16,930 bases of DNA from positions 1-16,930 of the forward strand of contig CANQOJ010000030.1 of assembly GCA_947625455.1 (NCBI GenBank). The letters run 5' to 3'. Positions 1-7,407 of this stretch are shown here, in pieces (positions within the stretch are counted from its first letter, which is position 1; each line of letters opens with the position of its first letter). The stretch is from an uncultured Clostridia bacterium. GTDB lineage: Bacteria > Bacillota > Clostridia > Oscillospirales > Ruminococcaceae. A program made the translations under genes and the position numbers. The notes under the pieces are model-generated. The model saw only the letters and a list, made by a program, of their open reading frames with translations, was not told where the DNA came from and searched no databases.

Positions 1-362
1 TATTCCGTATTTCTGTATCGTAAGCTACATGCTGATATATAGACAAGATAGTAGTGTCCTCTGTATATGCCCGTGCCCTCGCGTCCGTAAGGCGACAGTA
101 TATGCAGACCGCCGTTCTTTCTCGCAAGATCCCACTCCGAACCCATTCCGAGGTGCGTCATAAGCGAATAGTAGTTCTGCTTTGTAATAATTCCAACCTG
201 CGTAATTCCCGAATTGACCATGCTTGAAAGCGGGAAGTCAACCAGACGGTATTTGCACCCGAACGGTACGCTTGCCATTGCTCTTGCCTTTGTAAGTTCG
301 GGAAGAAGCTGTTCGTGCATATTAGCGAAAATAAGCCCCAAAACGTTAGCCATACTTGCCAT
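1..362 (-). CDS. glgD: GlgD subunit of glucose-1-phosphate adenylyltransferase, N-terminal part (truncated by window edge)
   Basis: About 120 N-terminal residues are present, starting MASMANVLGLIFANMHEQLL; the gene continues beyond position 1. The nucleotidyltransferase fold is recognisable from VPFGCKYRLVDFPLSSMVNS, the STK-like segment ITKQNYYSLMTHLG and the EGTGIYRG segment. Unlike GlgC, the N-terminus lacks the glycine-rich GGxGxRL signature. This is typical of GlgD, the regulatory or non-catalytic partner that forms a hetero-oligomer with GlgC in Firmicutes and makes ADP-glucose for glycogen. The start at 362 has AAGGAAG 8 nt upstream; a second ATG at 353 is possible. It lies 22 nt after the glgC stop, so it is the third gene of a glgBCD operon. 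The last ~18 residues before the edge look unusual but align to the family without a gap, so I do not call a frameshift. Confidence 0.9.
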   Translation of the reverse strand, partial: MASMANVLGLIFANMHEQLLPELTKARAMASVPFGCKYRLVDFPLSSMVNSGITQVGIITKQNYYSLMTHLGMGSEWDLARKNGGLHILSPYGREGTGIYRGHYYLVYISACSLRYRNTE

Positions 363-384
363 ATCAAAAACTTCCTTTCCTATC

Positions 385-1590
385 TCATATATCCTTAGAA
401 ATCATAGCCTTAGGCGGTGCTACAGCCTTATCGGAAACCTTTACGTTGTGACCGATTACAGCCACGCCCCATTCGTCCTTGTTTTCGATAAGTTCGGGGC
501 GTTCGCCTATATGCGCGTCCTCGCCTATAACGCAGTTTTCGCCTACTATCGCGTATTCAATAACAGCGCCTTTTTTGATAACGGTGTTCGGCATAACGAT
601 ACTGTCGCGTACTATTGCGCCCTCTTCTACGGTAACTCCCGCGAAAAGCACCGAGAAGTCAATCATTCCGTTTACTTCACAGCCCTCTGCTATCATAGAG
701 TTCTCTATGCGGCTTTGAGGACCTGCGAAATGCGGCGGCATAACGGGGTTTCTCGAATATATCTTCCAGCTGTCGTCAAGCAAATCAAGCGGAACATTCG
801 GATCAAGAACGTCCATATTTGCCTCCCACAAGCTGTCGATAGTACCAACATCTTTCCAGTAACCGTCAAAGTGATATGCAACCATCTTTTCATGGTTTTC
901 AAGCATTGCGGGGATTATGTTCTTGCCGAAGTCTTTTGTTGCGGTTTCGTCCTGTTCGTTTTCAATAAGGTATTTGCGCAGTTTCTGCCATGAGAACACA
1001 TAAATACCCATAGACGCGAGGTTTGATTTCGGCTCTTTCGGTTTTTCGGCAAACTCGGTTATTGTGCCGTCAGCGTCAGCCGTCATAATTCCGAAACGGG
1101 GCGCTTCTTCCCACGGCACTTCAAGCACCGCGATAGTTGCGTCAGCGTTATGTTCTTTATGGAAGTCAACCATTTTCGCGTAGTCCATTTTATAAATATG
1201 GTCGCCCGAAAGAATTACAACATAGTCGGGATTATAGCGGTCAACAAACGCGATATTCTGATAGATTGCGTTTGCCGTACCCGCATACCAGTCTTTGCCT
1301 GCGGCGGTTTCATACGGCGGGAGAACATGAACTCCTCCGTGCGCCCTGTCCAAACCCCAGGGCTGACCGTTTCCGATATACTCGTTTAGCACAAGAGGCT
1401 GATACTGCGTAAGAACTCCTACGGTGTCAATACCCGAATTTACGCAGTTTGACAGCGGAAAGTCGATAATTCTGTACTTGCCCCCATAAGGCACGGCGGG
1501 TTTTGCCATTTCCTGCGTCAAAGCGTACAGACGGCTTCCCTGACCGCCTGCCAAAAGCATAGCGACACATTCTTTTTTAATGTGGTTCAT
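385..1590 (-). CDS. glgC: Glucose-1-phosphate adenylyltransferase (ADP-glucose pyrophosphorylase), catalytic subunit
   Basis: 401 residues, the usual length. It makes ADP-glucose from glucose-1-phosphate and ATP, the committed step of bacterial glycogen synthesis in the cytosol. The N-terminal nucleotidyltransferase domain shows the pyrophosphorylase signature LLAGGQGSRLYALT (residues 12-25), KPAVPYGGKYRIIDFPLSN, GTANAIYQN, the metal-binding GDHIYKMDY, and FAEKP. The C-terminal third is a left-handed beta-helix of hexapeptide type (NSMIAEGCEV, VTVEEGAIVRDSIVMPN, AVIEYAIVGENCVIGEDAHIG). I chose the ATG at 1590 because AGGAGG (1598-1603) sits 7 nt upstream; the frame is open further upstream but that stretch overlaps glgB. 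It is 19 nt downstream of glgB and 22 nt upstream of glgD, so co-transcription is very likely. Confidence 0.97.
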   Translation of the reverse strand: MNHIKKECVAMLLAGGQGSRLYALTQEMAKPAVPYGGKYRIIDFPLSNCVNSGIDTVGVLTQYQPLVLNEYIGNGQPWGLDRAHGGVHVLPPYETAAGKDWYAGTANAIYQNIAFVDRYNPDYVVILSGDHIYKMDYAKMVDFHKEHNADATIAVLEVPWEEAPRFGIMTADADGTITEFAEKPKEPKSNLASMGIYVFSWQKLRKYLIENEQDETATKDFGKNIIPAMLENHEKMVAYHFDGYWKDVGTIDSLWEANMDVLDPNVPLDLLDDSWKIYSRNPVMPPHFAGPQSRIENSMIAEGCEVNGMIDFSVLFAGVTVEEGAIVRDSIVMPNTVIKKGAVIEYAIVGENCVIGEDAHIGERPELIENKDEWGVAVIGHNVKVSDKAVAPPKAMISKDI

Positions 1591-1609
1591 AACCATTCCT
1601 CCTGTTATT

Positions 1610-3607
1610 TTAATTTGTTTTATTGGCTTTTTCAGCGGATTTTTTCGCGGTTTGCTTTTCGGTCGTTTTATCCTCCGTGGAAACCTCAATCTCCGTAATC
1701 GGCTTCGGCTCGCGGATATTCTTCGGTCTGAAGTACATTACCGACATAGGCGGTATATCGAGGGAGATGCGGTACTGTTCGCCGTGCATAGGCTCGCATT
1801 TCGCCGTCACCGTCTTGTTGGTGATGCCGCTGCCTCCGAATTTAACATCATCAGAGTTGAAGAACTCCTCGTAATCCGCATAGAACGGAACGCCTATCTC
1901 GTAAACCTCGTGGCGGACGGGCTGGAAGTTGCACACAACGATAACCTCGTCCTTGCTTCTGGAAATACGTCTGAAAGCGATCACGCTGTTTGTATTGTCC
2001 TCTGCGGAAATCCAGTGGAAGCCCTCCCAGCTTGTATCACATTCCCAAAGCGCGGGCGTTTCCTTATACAGCTTGTTAATTGCCTTGACATATTCAAAGT
2101 ACTTTCTGTGAGGTTCAAATTCAAGCACTTCCCAGTCAAGCTGTTCCTGGAAGTTCCATTCCTTATACTGTGCAAACTCCTGTCCCATGAACATCAGTTT
2201 TTTGCCGGGGTGCGCCATCATATATCCCAGGAACGTCCGCATAGAGTGGAAGCGAAATTCTCTCGGACCGCCCATTTTGTCGAGCATTGAGCATTTTCCG
2301 TATACAACTTCATCATGGCTTATCGGAAGAATGAAGTTTTCGGAAAATGCGTAGTAGAACGAGAACGTAACAAGGTTCTGGTTATACGGTCTGCCAAGGG
2401 GATCCATGCTCATGTATCTCAGCATATCGTTCATCCAGCCCATATTCCACTTGAAGTTAAAGCCCAAACCGCCTATATCCGCGGGTTTTGTGACCATGGG
2501 CCATGCGGTGGATTCCTCCGCAATCATCAGTATATTCGGGTGTTCCTTAAACAATGCGGCGTTCAGTTTCTGCAAAAACGCGATTGCCTGAAGATTTTCC
2601 TTGCCGCCCTTTTCATTCGGACTCCATTCTCCGTCGCGCCTGTCATAGTCAAGATACAGCATAGACGCCACAGCGTCAACTCTTAGTCCGTCAATATGGA
2701 ACTTTTCAATCCAGTAGTTGGCGTTTGAAACCAAGAAAGACTGAACTTCAGCCAAGCCCCAGTTGAAAATATGCGTACCCCAAGCCTTATGCTCTCTTCT
2801 GAGCGGATCTACGTCCTCGTAACAGCTTTCGCCGTCCCATTCGTACAAACCTGCCGCATCTTTCGGGAAATGCCCCGGCACCCAGTCGAGAATTACGCCT
2901 ATTCCCGCCTGGTGGCACCTGTCCACAAACTCCATAAAGTCAAACGGCGTGCCAAATCTTGAAGTCGGCGCGAAATATCCTATCTGCTGATAACCCCACG
3001 AACCGTCAAACGGATACTCCGCAATCGGCATAAGCTCAACGTGGGTATATCCCATATCCTTTACATATGGTATAAGTTCATCTGCAAGCATTGAATAGCT
3101 TAAATAATTCGAGCCGTTTTTCTTCCATGAACCTACGTTTACCTCGTAGATATTTATAGGGCTGTCATAGACGTTGACTTTAGCCGCCTTTTCGCAGTAT
3201 TTCTTGTCGCCCCACTTATAACCGTCTATATCGAAAAACTTGGTCGCGGTGTTAGGTCTTAATTCCATATGATAGCCATATGGATCGGCTTTCAGCTTTA
3301 TAAGCCCGTCCTGGCTTTCCACGCTGTATTTATAATTGTCAAATGTCTTAATGCCCTCGACAAAAAGTTCCCACACTTCGCTGTGCGCGTCAACGATTTT
3401 GTGCATAGGGTTTTTGCTTCTGTCCCAGTGGTTAAAGTCGCCGACAATGGAAACCGATTTTGCGTGCGGCGCCCAACATCTGAACACAACGCCCTCGCGC
3501 CCGTTTTCGGTCTTTTTATGCGAGCCGAAAAAGTCGTAAGCGTGAGCGTTTTCTCCCCTATGGAACAAATACAGCGGAATTTCGTATTCGTCCGGTATGT
3601 TTGCCAT
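1610..3607 (-). CDS. glgB: 1,4-alpha-glucan branching enzyme (GH13)
   Basis: 665 residues. It creates alpha-1,6 branches in glycogen by cutting and transferring alpha-1,4-glucan segments. Domains in order: CBM48/N-terminal beta sandwich (about 25-125, GVVFRCWAPHAKSVSIVGDF), GH13 TIM barrel (about 150-500), and a C-terminal all-beta domain. The four GH13 regions are present: DWVPGHFP (241-248), GLRVDAVAS with nucleophile Asp311, MIAEES with general acid/base Glu364, and ISHDE (His431, Asp432). The start at 3607 has GGGGAGGA 7 nt upstream; the seven-codon extension to 3628 would contain that RBS. The last ~30 residues (EPKPITEIEV to the end) are a Lys/Thr/Glu-rich tail beyond the usual end of the fold. 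First gene of the glgBCD operon. Confidence 0.97.
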   Translation of the reverse strand: MANIPDEYEIPLYLFHRGENAHAYDFFGSHKKTENGREGVVFRCWAPHAKSVSIVGDFNHWDRSKNPMHKIVDAHSEVWELFVEGIKTFDNYKYSVESQDGLIKLKADPYGYHMELRPNTATKFFDIDGYKWGDKKYCEKAAKVNVYDSPINIYEVNVGSWKKNGSNYLSYSMLADELIPYVKDMGYTHVELMPIAEYPFDGSWGYQQIGYFAPTSRFGTPFDFMEFVDRCHQAGIGVILDWVPGHFPKDAAGLYEWDGESCYEDVDPLRREHKAWGTHIFNWGLAEVQSFLVSNANYWIEKFHIDGLRVDAVASMLYLDYDRRDGEWSPNEKGGKENLQAIAFLQKLNAALFKEHPNILMIAEESTAWPMVTKPADIGGLGFNFKWNMGWMNDMLRYMSMDPLGRPYNQNLVTFSFYYAFSENFILPISHDEVVYGKCSMLDKMGGPREFRFHSMRTFLGYMMAHPGKKLMFMGQEFAQYKEWNFQEQLDWEVLEFEPHRKYFEYVKAINKLYKETPALWECDTSWEGFHWISAEDNTNSVIAFRRISRSKDEVIVVCNFQPVRHEVYEIGVPFYADYEEFFNSDDVKFGGSGITNKTVTAKCEPMHGEQYRISLDIPPMSVMYFRPKNIREPKPITEIEVSTEDKTTEKQTAKKSAEKANKTN

Positions 3608-3696
3608 AAAAAGTCCTCCCCATTTCATAAATTATCTGCGGAATATGCACCAACTGTACAAATCGCACAAAAACCGCAATTTTTATCCTCGTAAAT

Positions 3697-3725
3697 ATTG
3701 TATCACAATGCACTTTATTTTTCAA
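3697..3725 (-). promoter_or_regulatory. Sigma-A promoter of the glgBCD operon
   Basis: Read on minus, the sequence has TTGAAA (3725-3720), a 17-nt spacer and TACAAT (3702-3697). This predicts a transcription start near 3690 and a leader of about 80 nt before the glgB RBS. The surrounding DNA is very AT-rich. Confidence 0.75.
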
Positions 3726-3808
3726 GGGTTTTGTAAATATTCTATGAATTTCAATATTTTGATACCGCCGTTTTGTTTATTTTCAACAAACTTTTCCAAC
3801 AGTGAGAG

Positions 3809-3822
3809 TGAAAACGTTTCCA
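3809..3822. promoter_or_regulatory. cre-like / LacI-family operator upstream of glgBCD
   Basis: The sequence TGAAAACGTTTCCA (TGGAAACGTTTTCA on the other strand) matches the CcpA cre consensus TGWAANCGNTNWCA at 13 of 14 positions and has the central CG palindrome typical of LacI-family operators. It lies about 84 bp upstream of the predicted -35 of the glg promoter. Carbon-source control of glycogen synthesis by CcpA or a local maltose-type LacI regulator would fit; the regulator itself is not in the window. Confidence 0.55.
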
Positions 3823-3847
3823 AATTATACTCACACTGACGGGGAAA

Positions 3848-4058
3848 CAGTATACAAGGTACAGTGGACAGTATAAAGCAAAGGTATCCGCGCATTATGC
3901 GCTAAGCGCAAAACGCTTCGCGGATTTATTAAGATTGTTTTGAATTTATAAGAGCGTAAACCTTTCAGCGGCTTACGCTCTTTCAGTTTAAAAACAATCT
4001 TAATTGTCCGCGAAGCGGACACCACAACTGTATACTTTACACTGTCCACTGTATACTG
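3848..4058. repeat. Palindromic repeat element B1 (211 bp)
   Basis: The ends are perfect inverted repeats, CAGTATAC (3848-3855) and GTATACTG (4051-4058). Concentric inside them are: 3861-3878 with 4035-4052 (17 of 18 pairs); TTAAGATTGTTTT (3929-3941) with AAAACAATCTTAA (3991-4003); and a central hairpin AGAGCGTAA (3951-3959) with TTACGCTCT (3973-3981). Side hairpins are ATCCGCG/CGCGGAT (3886-3925) and TCCGCGAAGCGGA (4007-4019). The element begins 6 bp after the spoIIE stop codon and ends 26 bp from the glg operator palindrome. It has no credible reading frame. The same architecture recurs at 14042-14230. Confidence 0.85.
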
Positions 4059-4064
4059 CGCAAG

Positions 4065-6320
4065 CTAAGCAGTGCCTTCCCCTACACAAACTGCAATTAC
4101 ACTAATATCATCATTTTTCCCCCGGTCGGCTGACCTCGCCGCTTTCGCAATCCGCTTTGAGATTTCCTCGGGCTCGGAATAGTGCGACAATTCGCGCGCA
4201 AGCCACCTTTCGTCAAGCACCGCACCATCCGTTACCATGATGATTATATCCCCCGCAGATACCGTAAATCTCTGCGCGGGTATGCTTATTCTGCCGCCCG
4301 TGCCGGTTGGAGTTGAAGAAATTGCCGCGCGGATAAGCTTGTCGGAGGACTTTATGTATGTTGCCGCAGCGCCCGCCTTGTACACCGCGCACTCCCCGCT
4401 TTCAAGGTCAATCCTGCATATGTCCAGAGTTGCAAAACTCTCGTCCGAACTTTTTATCAGCATTACGGTGTTCACCGTTTCAAGCACGGCAGACAGCGAT
4501 ATTCCGCTTTTGATAAGCTTTGCCGCGATAGAACAGACCATTGCCGCGTCAACTCTCGCCCGACTGCCCGCGCCCATTCCGTCGGAGAGGATAACGTAAA
4601 ATATCCCGTCGGCGTCCGTAAAGCTGTCGTAACAGTCGCCGCAGACTTTGTTCTGTCCTTTCGGCAGCTGAAACGCTCCGAATTTCGCCGAAAGCTTCGC
4701 CGCGCTGTTTGCGGTTATTCGGTACAGACCGCCCCCGCCCGATATTTCCGGCACGTCAATTTCTCTGCCCAGCGTCCTTTCCAGAAGCGTCCCCAGATAC
4801 TCCCTGTCAACAAGCGGTTCGGTTTCTCCGTATGCTTCAAAATGAAACCTGTTATCTCCGACCGTCACAAATGCGCGCGGTTTTTTAACTCCCGCGTCGC
4901 GCAAAAGCATTTCCGCGCGTTTCTCCGCAGCTTTGTCGGGATATGTTCCGAAATCCTGCCGTGACAAATCGCGCAGTATCTGTTCGGTACTCATAAGCCT
5001 GTCGGTGTATATCCTGCGCATTTCGCTTATTTTGCGCTCTTCCCGCGCCGCCGCAAGGTATCTTGAATATTCGTCCGTTATTGCCTTTGCTACGCCGATT
5101 GGATTTACGCAGATTTCCGCGCATTTGCCGTTCATTGAATTTTCGGTAAGCGGAAATCCCGTGCGGATTTGTTCGGTCAGCCGTTCAAACTCTCCTCTGA
5201 AAAGCTCGTAATACCTGCCCCAGCACTGCATGCTTTTCGGGCATGAACGGCATACCCTGTCCGCAGCTTTCTCGGCTATTTTTACGGGAGAACTGCTGTA
5301 TTTATTCGACAATGCTTCCGCCGCCGCGGTTATCCCCGCTTCTACTCCTTTGAGCGCGTCAGCCGCGAAATTCAGCCTTTCGCAAAGCAACGTTACTTCA
5401 GCGCCTGCCGAATAGTCAATGTCCGCTTGTCCTTTTCCGACAGGGATAAATATGTACACTGTGCCTGCTATGACCGCTTCAAATATAACTCTTAGCGAAC
5501 CCTCGTCAGCACCCGAAACAAGAGTGCCTGCCGCGGAGAAAAATACAAACGCCGCCGCTCTTGCTATTCTCCCGCGCTTTATGAATATTTCGCTCGTAAG
5601 TCCCGCAAACGCAAATCCAACCGCGCCCGCGCCCATTTCAAAGTCAGCCGCGCACAGTCCGAACAAAGCCGATATACCGAAAACCGCCGTCCATGCCAGC
5701 CCTTTTCCCGCAAGCACATATAAAAACATTGCCGCGAAAACAAGCCTGCCTATGTTTATAACAGGATAATCGAGCGCGCCGAGAGACAAAAACCCCAGCG
5801 CCGAAATAACTCCGAAATATGTCCTGACGTAAAATTCCGTAGGCACAATTCCCTTTTTCCGCGAGTAATTTTCGAGCAGTACAAAGCTTGCCGAAAATAT
5901 CCCCGCGCACAATGCCGCCGTTACCATGCCGAAAAAGTCTGTCGGCACGTTTACTTCGGCAACGCGCGAGAAAAAGCATGCCCCCATTGCTGCCGCAAAT
6001 CTCTCAGCTGCGCGAAGATATGTATTGCCGAAATCGGGAATTATCCGCGCCGCAAGCACTATCGCCATTGCCGCCAGACTTGTAAACGCCGCGGGAAATC
6101 CGTGCAGAAGCGCGCCTATTATCCCGCCCGCAAGAACATACCACATTCGGTTTCCCGAAACTCCCGCAAGCAGCGCAGACGCCGCGGGCGCAGCCGAGAA
6201 GTTGTCCGCGCCTATCTCCAGCGCAAGCCCTGCCGCCGCCCACAGCGCTTTTTGCGTGAAAATTTCCTTTCTTACAAAATCTTTTCCCCATGAAAACAGT
6301 TTTTTAGTTTTTTCCGTCAT
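4065..6320 (-). CDS. spoIIE: Stage II sporulation protein E, membrane PP2C phosphatase
   Basis: 751 residues. SpoIIE dephosphorylates SpoIIAA in the forespore, releasing sigma-F, and associates with the asymmetric septum. Residues about 25-295 are a run of roughly ten hydrophobic, Ala/Gly-rich membrane segments. A central cytosolic region (about 300-540) contains a Cys cluster CRSCPKSMQCW (357-367). The C-terminal PP2C domain (about 545-748) shows GDCYD (561-565), SDGMGAGSRA (579-588) with metal-ligand Asp580, TDGAVLD (697-703) and the terminal KNDDISVIAV with Asp737/738. The start at 6320 follows AAAGGAC 8 nt upstream. The stop is 6 bp from repeat B1, so transcription probably ends within that repeat. 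A TATATT/TATAAC -10-like sequence lies about 50 bp upstream without a convincing -35, which could fit a Spo0A-activated promoter, but I see no clear 0A box. The 6321-6467 upstream stretch holds nothing else I can support. Confidence 0.96.
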   Translation of the reverse strand: MTEKTKKLFSWGKDFVRKEIFTQKALWAAAGLALEIGADNFSAAPAASALLAGVSGNRMWYVLAGGIIGALLHGFPAAFTSLAAMAIVLAARIIPDFGNTYLRAAERFAAAMGACFFSRVAEVNVPTDFFGMVTAALCAGIFSASFVLLENYSRKKGIVPTEFYVRTYFGVISALGFLSLGALDYPVINIGRLVFAAMFLYVLAGKGLAWTAVFGISALFGLCAADFEMGAGAVGFAFAGLTSEIFIKRGRIARAAAFVFFSAAGTLVSGADEGSLRVIFEAVIAGTVYIFIPVGKGQADIDYSAGAEVTLLCERLNFAADALKGVEAGITAAAEALSNKYSSSPVKIAEKAADRVCRSCPKSMQCWGRYYELFRGEFERLTEQIRTGFPLTENSMNGKCAEICVNPIGVAKAITDEYSRYLAAAREERKISEMRRIYTDRLMSTEQILRDLSRQDFGTYPDKAAEKRAEMLLRDAGVKKPRAFVTVGDNRFHFEAYGETEPLVDREYLGTLLERTLGREIDVPEISGGGGLYRITANSAAKLSAKFGAFQLPKGQNKVCGDCYDSFTDADGIFYVILSDGMGAGSRARVDAAMVCSIAAKLIKSGISLSAVLETVNTVMLIKSSDESFATLDICRIDLESGECAVYKAGAAATYIKSSDKLIRAAISSTPTGTGGRISIPAQRFTVSAGDIIIMVTDGAVLDERWLARELSHYSEPEEISKRIAKAARSADRGKNDDISVIAVCVGEGTA

Positions 6321-6467
6321 TTTTTATGTCCTTTCATTTTTAAAACGCCCCAATGCCGTTTGTTATATAATATAGCACACAGCGCCTGAAAATGATGTAG
6401 AAAACGGTAGGAGCATTTTGGGGATTTCGGTCATAGGAAAAAACTTTTTGGGTTTTTACAATAGTGT

Positions 6468-6496
6468 TTGACAAAACAAAGGGATTGTGCTATAAT
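6468..6496 (+). promoter_or_regulatory. Sigma-A promoter upstream of dCMP deaminase-ksgA
   Basis: TTGACA (6468-6473), 17-nt spacer, TATAAT (6491-6496): a consensus promoter facing right. The predicted start is near 6503. Element A1 begins immediately after the -10, so the transcript would carry a ~410-nt structured leader before the first gene at 6917. Confidence 0.8.
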
Positions 6497-6863
6497 AGAG
6501 GCTAGAGGTTAAGAGGCTAGAGGCTAGAGTTGAAGTCAAAGCAACTTTAAAATAGAAAAAGTTGTTTGTACCGCAATGCACCCAAAGAACCCCGCCTTCA
6601 CCGACCGTAATAAAAAGTTTTAGAAAGGTTTTCCCTTTCTAAAACCGCCCTTTGGCGTACAAGCCATAATAAAAAGTTTTGAAAAGGGGTTCAAGGGGGA
6701 AAACCTACTAGATGCTAGAAAATCAGAAGTTAGAGACTAGAGTTTGGACTAAAACAAGATTTCCTCTTCAAACCCTGTTTTGACTTCAACTCTAGCCTCT
6801 AACCTCTTTAAAGCGTTATGCGCGAAGCGCATAATGCGTCTAGCTTCTAGTAGGTTTTCCCCC
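6497..6863. repeat. Composite inverted-repeat element A1 (CTAG-rich)
   Basis: Built from AGAGGCTAGAG-type units. A 23-nt perfect inverted repeat pairs 6518-6540 with 6779-6801. A second 25-nt pair with one mismatch joins 6695-6719 with 6839-6863 and is interleaved with the first rather than nested in it, which suggests a composite of two units. A third copy of the arm lies near 6728-6745. Other parts are a 12-bp hairpin GTTTTAGAAAGG (6617-6628) with CCTTTCTAAAAC (6634-6645), a TAATAAAAAGTTTT phrase used twice (6608, 6667), and a GCGTTATGCGC/GCGCATAATGCG hairpin (about 6813-6838). The unit CTTGCTA occurs three times just to the right (6863-6890). No credible coding region. Confidence 0.75.
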
Positions 6864-6916
6864 TTGCTAAAACTTGCTATCCCTTGCTAAAACCACTATA
6901 TCGAAAGGAGTATTTT

Positions 6917-7402
6917 ATGAGAGTTGACAAAGTGAACTATTATCTTGACATAGCGCAGACGGTAGCTGAGAGAGGAACATGCCTGCGCAGGAATTTCGGA
7001 GCGATAATTGTGAAAAACGACAGCATTATCGCGACAGGCTACAACGGTGCGCCGAGAGGCAGGGTGAACTGCTGTGACGCGGGAGAATGCACCCGCGAAA
7101 AGCTGAATGTGCCGAGGGGGCAGAGGTACGAGCTTTGCCGCTCCGTTCATGCTGAGGCGAACTGCATTATTTCCGCGCCGAGAACGGAGATGCTGGGTTC
7201 TGTGCTGTATCTTGCGTGCCTTGACGCAAAAAGCGGTGCGCTTACGGGAGATACCGAGCCTTGCGCTATGTGCAAAAGGCTGATTATAAACGCGGGGATT
7301 GAACGCGTTATTGTCAGAAACAGCGCCGAAAAATTCACGGAGTACATTGTAAACGACTGGATAACAAACGACACAAGCCTTGCGGGGAGCGAGGGATATT
7401 AA
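6917..7402 (+). CDS. dCMP deaminase / ComEB-like cytidine deaminase family protein
   Basis: 161 residues. The family deaminates dCMP to dUMP, feeding dTMP synthesis. The zinc site is clear: HAEAN (His78, Glu80 as proton shuttle) and PCAMC (Cys116, Cys119). GYNGAPRG (41-48) is the family's typical substrate-loop motif, and the CCDAGEC segment (52-58) is an additional Cys cluster seen in many deoxycytidylate deaminases. I chose the start at 6917 because AAGGAG (6905-6910) lies 6 nt upstream; an upstream in-frame ATG at 6884 lacks an RBS. It is followed 5 nt later by ksgA, so the two form an operon. It is probably transcribed from the promoter at 6468 through repeat A1. Confidence 0.93.
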   Translation: MRVDKVNYYLDIAQTVAERGTCLRRNFGAIIVKNDSIIATGYNGAPRGRVNCCDAGECTREKLNVPRGQRYELCRSVHAEANCIISAPRTEMLGSVLYLACLDAKSGALTGDTEPCAMCKRLIINAGIERVIVRNSAEKFTEYIVNDWITNDTSLAGSEGY

Positions 7403-7407
7403 AAACT

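Noticed and set aside
1..60. Possible frameshift near the window edge in glgD, because the residues after YRG look odd
   Set aside because: Aligned to the remembered GlgD pattern the same frame keeps the Tyr, Leu-Arg and Glu positions without a gap, and the other frames give a stop or poorer match.
214..993. Long plus-strand reading frames opposite glgC, glgB, spoIIE and the acyl-CoA synthetase
   Set aside because: They have compositions typical of antisense shadows, lack RBSs and lie wholly opposite well-identified genes.
1591..1689. Longer glgC start giving 33 extra basic residues
   Set aside because: This stretch is the antiparallel reading of the glgB tail region, has no RBS, and AGGAGG is perfectly placed for the ATG at 1590.
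3831..4049. 72-codon reading frame within repeat B1
   Set aside because: Composed of the repeat arms; no RBS and low-complexity product.
6467..6475. TTTGTCAAA on minus as a Spo0A box for spoIIE
   Set aside because: It is simply the complement of the TTGACAAA -35 region of the plus-strand promoter and lies ~150 bp from the spoIIE start; coincidence is more likely.
6863..6900. Promoter TTGCTA-17-TATATC just upstream of the dCMP deaminase
   Set aside because: Both boxes are poor, it is made of the CTTGCTA direct repeats, and the start would fall almost on the RBS.
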